NCBI GenBank assembly: GCA_019638355.1
Contig: JAHBTY010000002.1
Span: 134,501 to 198,500 of the forward strand
Reading direction: 5' to 3'
Origin: Cyclobacteriaceae bacterium
Lineage (GTDB): Bacteria; Bacteroidota; Bacteroidia; Cytophagales; Cyclobacteriaceae
Length of the DNA: 64,000 bases
The translations under genes and the position numbers were made by a program. Position 1 is the first letter of the stretch; every line of letters starts with the position of its first letter. The notes beneath the pieces are model-generated. The model saw nothing but the letters and a program-made list of their open reading frames with translations. It was not told the origin of the DNA and did no database searches. Shown here one piece after another: positions 53,110-61,175 of this stretch.

Positions 53110-56055
53110 TTAAAATGTTACATTTAATCCGAGTAAGAATGTACGCGGACGCGGATAGATATTGTTGTCTATACCACCAACAGATTCTGGATCTAATCCT
53201 TTGTATTTTGTTATGATAAATGCGTTCTGCACAGTAAGGCTAATCCTGGCTTTTAAACCTTGTTTAACTACGTTATCCAGGTTATACCCTACGGAGGCAT
53301 TGTCTAACTTAAAAAATGATGCATTTTGAACATAGTAATCAGAAAATACCTGCTGCCCTACAAATCCTGCATCGGTTACCATGCTTGGAATATTGCGAAA
53401 ATGCTGTTGGGTATAAACCCCGTTATAATAGGCATATCCGGCTTCTACATTATTATACAAATAGTTACCAATGCTCATGCGCGAAGCAAACGAAAAGTCA
53501 AATTTTTTGTAGTTACCACGTGAGTTAATACCTATCAGATAATCAGCTACCGGACGATTAAAATGGTATTTGTTGGCTTCTGATGCTGCGGGGCTGTCGC
53601 CTCCAGAACGATTTACATACAAACCTTCTACAGGTTTTCCATTTTCATCATACACTTGCTGATAAACAAAGTAAGATGATGCCGGAAATCCTACCCGGTG
53701 ATTTTGAACATTTGCACCAACACCTACATTACCCAAAAACACACCCGGATAGTTTGGATCGTCTGTCAGGTTTAATTTGGTAATTGTACTATTGATACTG
53801 GTGAAGTTGACTCCAATCGTCCAGCTAAAATCCGGGCGGGTAAAGGGCGAGTAGTTAAGCGCAATCTCAATACCCTGGTTTTCCATGCTTCCCACATTGG
53901 TAGTAAGAAAATTAGAGAAGTTAACTCCATTGGGTATGCCGATGTTATTCAGCAGGTCTTTCGTGTTTTTTTGAAACAATTCAATCGAACCTGTTATTTT
54001 ATCATTCAAAAATCCAAAGTCTAAACCCACATTATAAGTGGTTGTTTCTTCCCATTTAATGTTGGGATCATACGCTTCGGGCCGTAGTGTAAAGAAGTAA
54101 GAATTGCCTAGCTGGTATTGAGCCAGATCGTTCGAGGTTCTATACACAGCTAAATAAGGATAGTAGGCTCCGGCCACATCCTGTTGCCCGGTAACACCAT
54201 AACCCACTCTTAATTTTAGATCGGATACAGCCGAAACGGATGAAAGAAATCCTTCATCTTTTAAGCGCCAGGCAAGCGCCAAAGAAGGAAATAAGCCCCA
54301 CCTGTTTTCAGGAGCTACCCGAGAGGTGCCATCATTTCTAAGGGTAGCCGTTAATAAGTATTTTCCATTAAGCGTATAATTTAATCTGCCAAAGAATGAA
54401 ACCAGATAGTTTTCGCTTGGCGAAGGTGGAGGATCTACCGTTTGAATTGCATTTTCATTTCTGGAGTCGCGGGTACGATAAAAGTGTTGCCAGCCATAAC
54501 CAAGAGTTGCGTCTAATCTATGAATGCCAAGGTCTTTCGTATAGTTAAAGTAAAGATCAAGCAATTCGGATTGATTCTTTCCACTATAGGTATTGTTACG
54601 ACCTGTTAAGGTACCTGTGCTGTGTATAAAGCCCGAATTAAGCGGTGCACGGTTAAAGCCCTCGGTGCTGGAAACATCTAAGCCCAGGTTTAAAACAGCT
54701 TTAAGCTCTCGAAGAAAAGGTAGTTTATATTCAAACTGGGCATTACCAATAAACCGTTGATTGGTTCCCTGATTATTTGTTTGCTCCAACATGGCCACCG
54801 GGTTGGAGTTTCCATTGGTTATTTGTGGTGTACCCTTGCTCAACCAGCTAAAGTAACCACCATAGGTTTCGTTACCATCGCGTACGGGCTGGGTGGGATC
54901 AAATGATATTGCATTACCAATGGCTCCTTCATCGCCAAAGTTAGAAACGGCATGACTGGCCTTGGCACTTGCTGTTACTTTAAGATCGCCATTTAAAAAA
55001 GTTGGTGTAAGATTAAGGTTGATGGAATGCCGCTGCATGCCGGTGGTTTTTAAAATCCCCTGCTGGTTAGTGTATCCATATGAAACGCGGTAAGGTAAAT
55101 TTTTTACAGTGCCTGATGCACTCACGTTATGATCGTGCGAAATAGAAGTTCTGAAAATTTCACGTTGCCAATCGGTATCGGCATTTCCTAGCAAACCAAG
55201 GGCTGTTGGCGTAATTCCAAATGTTCCTTGATTACTAAGATCATTTACCAATGCTTTGTATTCAGTAGCATTCAGTACATCTACAAACTTCATAGGGCTG
55301 GAAACAGATACATTACCGTTGTAATTCCATTGAACCTTTCCGGCTTTTCCTTTCTTGGTTGTTATAATAATTACTCCGTTTGAGGCCCTTGAGCCATAGA
55401 TAGCAGTGGCGGAAGCATCCTTCAATACTGTAAAGGTTTCTATATCGTTTGGATTGAGTGTTGCTAAGGGATTTGCAATTCCACCCGGATCAGTCGCATC
55501 AACTGGAAATCCATCAATTACAATTAACGGATCGTTATTAGCTGTTAAAGAAGCTCCTCCGCGAATACGAATTTGTGATGCAGCACCTGGTGCACCACTG
55601 TTTGATATAACCGATACCCCGGCTATCCGGCCTGTAAGCAAATCTTGAGGCGACATTAATACACCCTTGTTGAAGTCTTTATTGGAAATTGCGGTAACCG
55701 CACCGGTCGCATCCTTTTTTTGAACCTCGCCATAGCCTACCACAACAATCTCCTGTAAAGCAGTAATATCTGTTTGCAACGAAACGGTAAGCCTGCTTTG
55801 AGAGCCTACTACAACCTCCTGAGTTGTGTAACCGATATAGGAAATAACCAGTATGGCATCATTTCCAATCGTGAGAGAAAAATCACCATCGGCATTGGTG
55901 GTTGTGCCGGTGTTGGTTCCTTTTAATAAAATGTTTGCGCCCGGAATCCCTTGGCCATCATCAGCAGAAGTTACTCTTCCGGTAACTACCCGATTTTGAC
56001 CAAACGATACCACCGAAGCACAAACAAATGCCAAGAGCAGTAAATTTTTAATCAT
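53110..56055 (-). CDS. SusC/RagA-family TonB-linked outer-membrane importer
   Basis: 981 residues. Signal peptide (1-19), a carboxypeptidase-regulatory-like domain (about 22-100, GRVTSADDGQGIPGANILLKG), a plug (about 110-230, with LTGRIAGVSVISNSGAPGAASQIRIRG and DPLIVIDGFPVD, then ASATAIYGSRASNGVIIITTKKG) and a long barrel ending PRTFLLGLNVTF. It imports oligosaccharides across the outer membrane using TonB energy. No STN domain, so control is by the nearby hybrid sensor rather than an anti-sigma factor. Confidence 0.96.
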   Translation of the reverse strand: MIKNLLLLAFVCASVVSFGQNRVVTGRVTSADDGQGIPGANILLKGTNTGTTTNADGDFSLTIGNDAILVISYIGYTTQEVVVGSQSRLTVSLQTDITALQEIVVVGYGEVQKKDATGAVTAISNKDFNKGVLMSPQDLLTGRIAGVSVISNSGAPGAASQIRIRGGASLTANNDPLIVIDGFPVDATDPGGIANPLATLNPNDIETFTVLKDASATAIYGSRASNGVIIITTKKGKAGKVQWNYNGNVSVSSPMKFVDVLNATEYKALVNDLSNQGTFGITPTALGLLGNADTDWQREIFRTSISHDHNVSASGTVKNLPYRVSYGYTNQQGILKTTGMQRHSINLNLTPTFLNGDLKVTASAKASHAVSNFGDEGAIGNAISFDPTQPVRDGNETYGGYFSWLSKGTPQITNGNSNPVAMLEQTNNQGTNQRFIGNAQFEYKLPFLRELKAVLNLGLDVSSTEGFNRAPLNSGFIHSTGTLTGRNNTYSGKNQSELLDLYFNYTKDLGIHRLDATLGYGWQHFYRTRDSRNENAIQTVDPPPSPSENYLVSFFGRLNYTLNGKYLLTATLRNDGTSRVAPENRWGLFPSLALAWRLKDEGFLSSVSAVSDLKLRVGYGVTGQQDVAGAYYPYLAVYRTSNDLAQYQLGNSYFFTLRPEAYDPNIKWEETTTYNVGLDFGFLNDKITGSIELFQKNTKDLLNNIGIPNGVNFSNFLTTNVGSMENQGIEIALNYSPFTRPDFSWTIGVNFTSINSTITKLNLTDDPNYPGVFLGNVGVGANVQNHRVGFPASSYFVYQQVYDENGKPVEGLYVNRSGGDSPAASEANKYHFNRPVADYLIGINSRGNYKKFDFSFASRMSIGNYLYNNVEAGYAYYNGVYTQQHFRNIPSMVTDAGFVGQQVFSDYYVQNASFFKLDNASVGYNLDNVVKQGLKARISLTVQNAFIITKYKGLDPESVGGIDNNIYPRPRTFLLGLNVTF

Positions 56056-56273
56056 AAGGTTAACGTGTTTTTAGTGTGTGTAAATCGACTTTTTACAGTC
56101 GAAAATTATCTACAAAGAGGGTGGAAAATCAGCAAAAATCCTTCAGATATTAAAAATGTTCTTACGAAATCGGTTGTTAAAACGATTGCGCCAGAAAAAA
56201 TACCCATAAAAGTAGTGGGATAAAAAGACGCCTAAAAGCCAACCGTTTATGTATTGAAGCCTAAGCTCTATTA
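56056..56273 (-). promoter_or_regulatory. Leader and promoter region of susC
   Basis: This 218-nt gap splits the locus into two units. A small hairpin (CGACT 56086-56090 / AGTCG 56097-56101) lies in the likely susC leader. TAATTTTC on the minus strand just upstream is a one-mismatch -7 candidate. No gene is seen in it. Confidence 0.4.
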
Positions 56274-57197
56274 TTATTTAAACAAATTAGCAACAACTCC
56301 TCTTACACCAGGTTTAGTGGCAAACAAACTTCCACTAAGTGGAAACTCCGTTAATGTCTCAGGTTTAACCCAGGCCCGGGCTGTGGTGATATAAAGGGTT
56401 TCCAGATTTTTACCACCAAATGCACATGAAGTTATATGAGGTGCCGGTACATTAATTTTTTGAATCAATTGACCGGATACAGGATCGAATCGTGCTACAG
56501 CATAACCACCCCAAAGCGCTATCCAAAGTTTATCCTCTACATCAATGGTCATTCCATCTGGCGCGCCCATTCCGGGTGGAATTGTGATAACCACCCTTCG
56601 GTTTGAAATTTTTCCGGTTGCATCATCAAAGTCAAATGCCTGAACAGTAAGTGTAGGGGTGTCATTATAATACATCGTTTTACGATCTGCCGTCCAGACA
56701 ATGCCATTGGAAATGGTTACATCGTTTAACATGGTATGCACCGCTCCATCTGCATCCATTCGATAGAGCGAAGAACTTTTCTTGCGCGAATCCAATGCTA
56801 GCGAACCAACCCAAAATCTACCGGACGGATCGCACTTACCGTCATTAAACCGCATGGCCGAATCCGGCAATGGATTACTGACAAACTCCAATGCAGCGGT
56901 TTTTAAATCCATTTTATGAATACCCGTTTGAAGCGCAACTAGTACTCCACCCGTTTCCACCGGAACCACAGTACCAATGCGGGCCCCAACCGGATAAGAT
57001 TTATTTTGTTTTGTTAGCGGATCATAAACATGTAATTGCTCACCTTCAATATCTACCCAATACAATTTGTTTTCGGTTGGATGCCAGATTGCACCTTCCC
57101 CCAGTGTAGCCTTAAACTCTAATTCCAATGTTGCCAACCTATCTTTGTCCATTGTAATTGTCGATAGAATAAAACAAACCATACACCAAGTCTTCAT
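56274..57197 (-). CDS. SMP-30/gluconolactonase family protein
   Basis: 307 residues. The first 15 residues (MKTWCMVCFILSTIT) may be a poor signal peptide; an alternative start is at 57152 (MDKDRLATLEL). The propeller shows FKATLGEGAIWHPTENKLYWVDIEGEQLHVYDP (glutamate ligand), MRFNDGKCDPSGRFWVG, SNGIVWTADRKTMYYNDT and GAPDGMTIDVEDKLWIALWGG. It would hydrolyse an aldonolactone, so it could process an oxidised sugar made from the imported glycan. Starts 4 nt after the GH5-like gene. Confidence 0.92.
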   Translation of the reverse strand: MKTWCMVCFILSTITMDKDRLATLELEFKATLGEGAIWHPTENKLYWVDIEGEQLHVYDPLTKQNKSYPVGARIGTVVPVETGGVLVALQTGIHKMDLKTAALEFVSNPLPDSAMRFNDGKCDPSGRFWVGSLALDSRKKSSSLYRMDADGAVHTMLNDVTISNGIVWTADRKTMYYNDTPTLTVQAFDFDDATGKISNRRVVITIPPGMGAPDGMTIDVEDKLWIALWGGYAVARFDPVSGQLIQKINVPAPHITSCAFGGKNLETLYITTARAWVKPETLTEFPLSGSLFATKPGVRGVVANLFK

Positions 57198-57201
57198 GCA
57201 A

Positions 57202-59757
57202 CTATTTTTTTAATCCTATGCGCTCAACCTCCAGGGTAAGGCCACGTTCTTTTTCAACTGATGAAAAATTGTTACCTGCCGTTAATTCTACTTTTTCAAT
57301 TTCCTGAAGTTCTAATTTTCCAGCTCCTCCATTAAATGTGAGTGGCAGAAAACCCGGGTAAGGTCTTGGCAATAGCAGCGAATTGCCAGCTTTAAATTGC
57401 ATAATTGGAATTTCAATCTCCTGAAATCGATCGGTAATCTTAACTGGTGCTGAAAAAGATTGCCCATACACATTCACCAATGTAATCGTTGCTGCTACCG
57501 GTTTTGAACTTCGAGCCCGAAGCACCAATGTTTTAAATTCATTCAGTTCCTGCCTTCTACCCAATACATTCTCTTTGAATGAATATTGAAAACCCATTGT
57601 TTCAACATCTTTCAAATCTGCAGCGTCCAACCTCAGCACTAACTGACCCGGTGTTTCACCTGCCGTTGTAGTTACTTGAAAACCTCTTCGCCAAACCGGG
57701 TACGTGCGGATGGCTTTATCATCGACCGGATTATACAAATCAATTTGTGTATAAGGCGCAGCTACAAACGTGTTCCACGTATTAACCTGATAGCTATCCC
57801 ACGCATTCGGATTTTCTTTTATAGCATCAGGAAACAGGGTGTACTCGTTATCTTGTTTTACCAGTATGCGATAGTTCAGCACTCCGGGTTGCAGCAAATC
57901 TTCTGGTACCAGTAACTCATACGCGTTTGCAGACTTTGCAACCATTTCTAAAGTGCGGGAGCGACCATTTGGAGGGGAAAAAATTACGGTAATGACTCCA
58001 TTATCCAAACCGGTTACAGTTGCCCGAAGGGCAAAAGTTTTGTTTGCTGAAACTTGTTTTAGCGGAACGTGATGTAACCTCAATGACTTCTTCGCTGCAG
58101 CCGGAGCCACAAACTCTGTCAACCCGATTACACCCGTTTTATAAGTGTCTGATGAAATTTGTTTTCCTTTTTGGATAAGTAAATAAGTACCTGGAGAAAT
58201 ATTAAATACCTGGTTGACTGCGGTCGTAGTGTAATTATTATTTTCATTCAAGGGCTTCACACTAAAATCAGCGCCTAACGATGGCAGGTTAATTCGCATT
58301 TGATTCACATTCCATTCAATATGGGTTACCGGTTTTCCCGGAGAAGCTTTTTCGAATGGATCGCGGATATGAATGGCATCGGGCATCACTTCCAACCGCC
58401 ATACACCTTCATCCAGTTTATCTAAAAAATAAGCACCTCTGCCATTGTAACTTACCACTTGCGAAGTACCAACCCCTGCTACATTTACAAGTTTGGCTGG
58501 GTTTACCGGTTTAGAAGTTGTAGTGTTGGAATAATAAAATTCTTTCTCATCATTCATTTCACTCAATGCTTGCTTGTAGCTAACCCGAAAAACATCGAAC
58601 GTACTATCATTAGGATAAGAGCCATAGTTTTTAAAGCGTGGCAGTTTATGAAACACCTTCGATGCAATAAGCATACTGATAGCTTTGGAAGGTGTATAGG
58701 CCAGGTTGAGGTAATGTGTTTGATACTCGGTATTTACATTAGCCATAGCTAGCGGATCGTACGCAAATTGAGTTGCCCAACCCATACCCGCCTCACGGAA
58801 GCTGCGCACCATTGCCGGATACATGTATGATTGAAGTATATCGGCTGCATCAAATTCATAAACCATTAACCCTTTGTTGCGAAAGGCAGGGATTGAATCA
58901 AAAGGAATCGTGTACTTATCAACATATGGAAGGTAATTACCTACTAATGTATTACCCGATACAAGACCTGATGGATACCATTGGAAGCTAAAGCCATCCA
59001 CACCCGATGCTGCAACAGCATCGGCATAATAAGGTCCTTGACTTATATTGTAAAATACTGGTTTAATCCAGCCAGTGCTTTTAATTGCTTTTGTTAAGCG
59101 GTTAATATATCTGGTTACACCATCCTTTGGGCCACTGTGTGCCGGCTCGTTGTTAATCTCTACAGCAATAATATCAGGATCATCTTGATAGGAAAGTTTA
59201 GTGTAGGGGTTAACATGATTAAAAAATTGTTTCAAGTAGTTTTCCTGTGCTACTATGGCCGAGTCGTTTGTTGTAAGCTTACCGCGGCCATAGAAACGTG
59301 AAAAGCCTGGAGTTTCTTCATCGCGCTCAGGATAACCATTGCCCCAGAAAGCAATTGGTGTTATTATCGTTTTAATGTTTCGTTTTTTCAGTTCGGCCAA
59401 TAAAAAGTCATATAGCCGCAAATGCTCATTATTCAAGAGGTTCCCTTCTACATCCGAAATCTCTGTATCCCACACATGCACCCGAAACGCATCTAATCCA
59501 AGGCGTGCCATGTGATATACATCTTGTTTAATTGCTTCTTCGGGATTTATACCCAAAGCAAGGTGCGCCCGATAAGCATGTGCAAATGGTGTGGTATAGT
59601 TTACTCCAAAAAAGGCGGCTTCTTTATTGTCCTTCGACCATCGGAAGGTACCAGTCTTATCAATGTAAACTGGCTTTACTTTTTTGGTGCGCGGTTGCGC
59701 CAACAGAAGTACAGATGTAAGCAGGCTCAGGCCGAGAAATACGAAGGTAGATCGCAT
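57202..59757 (-). CDS. GH5-like (clan GH-A) secreted glycoside hydrolase with C-terminal beta domains
   Basis: 851 residues with a signal peptide (about 1-20). The N-terminal barrel (about 30-390) shows FFGVNYTTPFAHAYR, LDAFRVHVWDTEI, acid/base E204 in AVEINNEPAHSG and a candidate nucleophile E301 in GLMVYEFDAADI. These fit a clan GH-A retaining enzyme acting on a beta-linked glycan, but the exact GH family is not clear. The C-terminal half (about 400-851) is a series of beta domains without known hallmark. It is 22 nt after the GH53 gene and in its operon. Confidence 0.8.
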   Translation of the reverse strand: MRSTFVFLGLSLLTSVLLLAQPRTKKVKPVYIDKTGTFRWSKDNKEAAFFGVNYTTPFAHAYRAHLALGINPEEAIKQDVYHMARLGLDAFRVHVWDTEISDVEGNLLNNEHLRLYDFLLAELKKRNIKTIITPIAFWGNGYPERDEETPGFSRFYGRGKLTTNDSAIVAQENYLKQFFNHVNPYTKLSYQDDPDIIAVEINNEPAHSGPKDGVTRYINRLTKAIKSTGWIKPVFYNISQGPYYADAVAASGVDGFSFQWYPSGLVSGNTLVGNYLPYVDKYTIPFDSIPAFRNKGLMVYEFDAADILQSYMYPAMVRSFREAGMGWATQFAYDPLAMANVNTEYQTHYLNLAYTPSKAISMLIASKVFHKLPRFKNYGSYPNDSTFDVFRVSYKQALSEMNDEKEFYYSNTTTSKPVNPAKLVNVAGVGTSQVVSYNGRGAYFLDKLDEGVWRLEVMPDAIHIRDPFEKASPGKPVTHIEWNVNQMRINLPSLGADFSVKPLNENNNYTTTAVNQVFNISPGTYLLIQKGKQISSDTYKTGVIGLTEFVAPAAAKKSLRLHHVPLKQVSANKTFALRATVTGLDNGVITVIFSPPNGRSRTLEMVAKSANAYELLVPEDLLQPGVLNYRILVKQDNEYTLFPDAIKENPNAWDSYQVNTWNTFVAAPYTQIDLYNPVDDKAIRTYPVWRRGFQVTTTAGETPGQLVLRLDAADLKDVETMGFQYSFKENVLGRRQELNEFKTLVLRARSSKPVAATITLVNVYGQSFSAPVKITDRFQEIEIPIMQFKAGNSLLLPRPYPGFLPLTFNGGAGKLELQEIEKVELTAGNNFSSVEKERGLTLEVERIGLKK

Positions 59758-59779
59758 AAAGATTAAAGCAGGTAGTTTA

Positions 59780-60955
59780 TTAAAAATTGTAGCTGTGTGT
59801 CATAAATTGAATGCCTGTATTCACTTCACCATTGAAATCAAAAAAGGCATTGTTTTCCCAGGCTGATCCTGTTCCCCATAAATCCTTCATGGCTGATGTT
59901 ATCCAGGCCGGCTCCCAATAAATAATTCCGATACCACCACCATCCATTACTTCCTGGGTTAATGTTTTCATCATATCCAATTGGCCTTGGTTGGTATAAG
60001 GAAATCCGGTTATAGGAGCTTGGCCACCAAAAATATTGGTATAGCTATCGTTACCACTGGTTGTCCATGGGTAAGCTGTTTCTAATAGCATTACACCTTT
60101 GTTGAATTTGTTTTTAAAGCCAGCTACTGAATTCGACAACTGATTTACTGCTACAGTTGTATGCCAGATTGGATAATACGAAAAGCCGATTATATCAAAG
60201 TCGCTCACCTCGCCACCATTAACCACATTGGTAAACCACCAATCTACATTTTTGGGGTCGGCTACATGCAAAGCAATTTTAATGTCATCAGAAGCAACAT
60301 CGCGTACGGCATTGATACCAGCCTTGATTACAGTACGAAGATTAGTCCATTGGCCATTGCACCCATTGCAGGCAGGAAATCCCGCTGGAGCATCGGTGTA
60401 CAAAAGACCGCAATTGGTTTCGTTACCAAGTTGAACAAACTCGGGTAGCAACGATTTTGATTTGAGATTGTTTAATACTTTGAATGTGTAATTATAAACG
60501 GAGTCTCTGAGATCTGTAATATTTTTAATATCCAACCATGCAACCGGAATTTTCTGATTGCCTGGATCAGCCCATGTATCGGAATAGTGGAAGTCGAGCA
60601 AAACCTGTAGGCCTTGTTGCTTTGCCAATCCAATTGCCTTTTCAACATCTTTAAAATCATTGTAGAGTTGGGTTCCACTGCTTCCATAAACTTCTTTCGT
60701 CCAAACCGGATTATGCCAAAGGCGTAAGCGTATTAGGTTAGAGCCATGGTCTTTAAAAATTTTATACGGACTAACCACCACTCCTCCATGCTTATAAACT
60801 CCGCCATAATCCAAAATCTGATTGACATATGACAGATCTGCACCAAACAGGAAATCATCCTTTTCGGGTGTAGGAGGTGTCATGGGTTCTTCCTTACAGC
60901 CACCAAATCCACTCATTAAAATTAAAAAAATTAAAAACAAAGCTACTCTCATCAT
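59780..60955 (-). CDS. GH53 endo-beta-1,4-galactanase lipoprotein
   Basis: 391 residues. Lipobox C20 (GFGGC), so probably a surface or periplasmic lipoprotein. The GH53 barrel is clear: FLFGADLSYVNQ, IRLRLWHNP, LLDFHYSDTWADPGNQ (120-134), acid/base E179 in QLGNETNCG, and nucleophile E292 in VMLLETAYPWT. GH53 enzymes cut the beta-1,4-galactan side chains of pectin (type I arabinogalactan). It is the first gene of the minus-strand unit and is divergent from the hybrid sensor. Confidence 0.94.
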   Translation of the reverse strand: MMRVALFLIFLILMSGFGGCKEEPMTPPTPEKDDFLFGADLSYVNQILDYGGVYKHGGVVVSPYKIFKDHGSNLIRLRLWHNPVWTKEVYGSSGTQLYNDFKDVEKAIGLAKQQGLQVLLDFHYSDTWADPGNQKIPVAWLDIKNITDLRDSVYNYTFKVLNNLKSKSLLPEFVQLGNETNCGLLYTDAPAGFPACNGCNGQWTNLRTVIKAGINAVRDVASDDIKIALHVADPKNVDWWFTNVVNGGEVSDFDIIGFSYYPIWHTTVAVNQLSNSVAGFKNKFNKGVMLLETAYPWTTSGNDSYTNIFGGQAPITGFPYTNQGQLDMMKTLTQEVMDGGGIGIIYWEPAWITSAMKDLWGTGSAWENNAFFDFNGEVNTGIQFMTHSYNF

Positions 60956-61175
60956 ATCGATTTCAAATTTTGTATTTGAACGAGTGGCTAAATTAATTAT
61001 GCAGCAGCCGGTTTTTGCAATACTTATCTTACCAAAAATAACGTTAATCGGTCATGTTGGATTGTAGCCTGGCACTTAACGGGATGTTCCCTCATGGCAT
61101 TTACCGCCTATATACATGTTTAACCATTCTGATTAGATTTGTAATGCTTAGCTTGCAACGCAACCAACTTTGTAA
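60956..61175. promoter_or_regulatory. Divergent promoter region between GH53 and the hybrid sensor
   Basis: 220 nt without a gene. An inverted repeat CAAAT / ATTTG with a 5-nt spacer lies at 60964-60978, close to the GH53 start. CAACTTTG at 61165-61172, one mismatch from the -7 consensus, is 3 nt before the sensor ATG, implying a very short leader. Confidence 0.4.
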
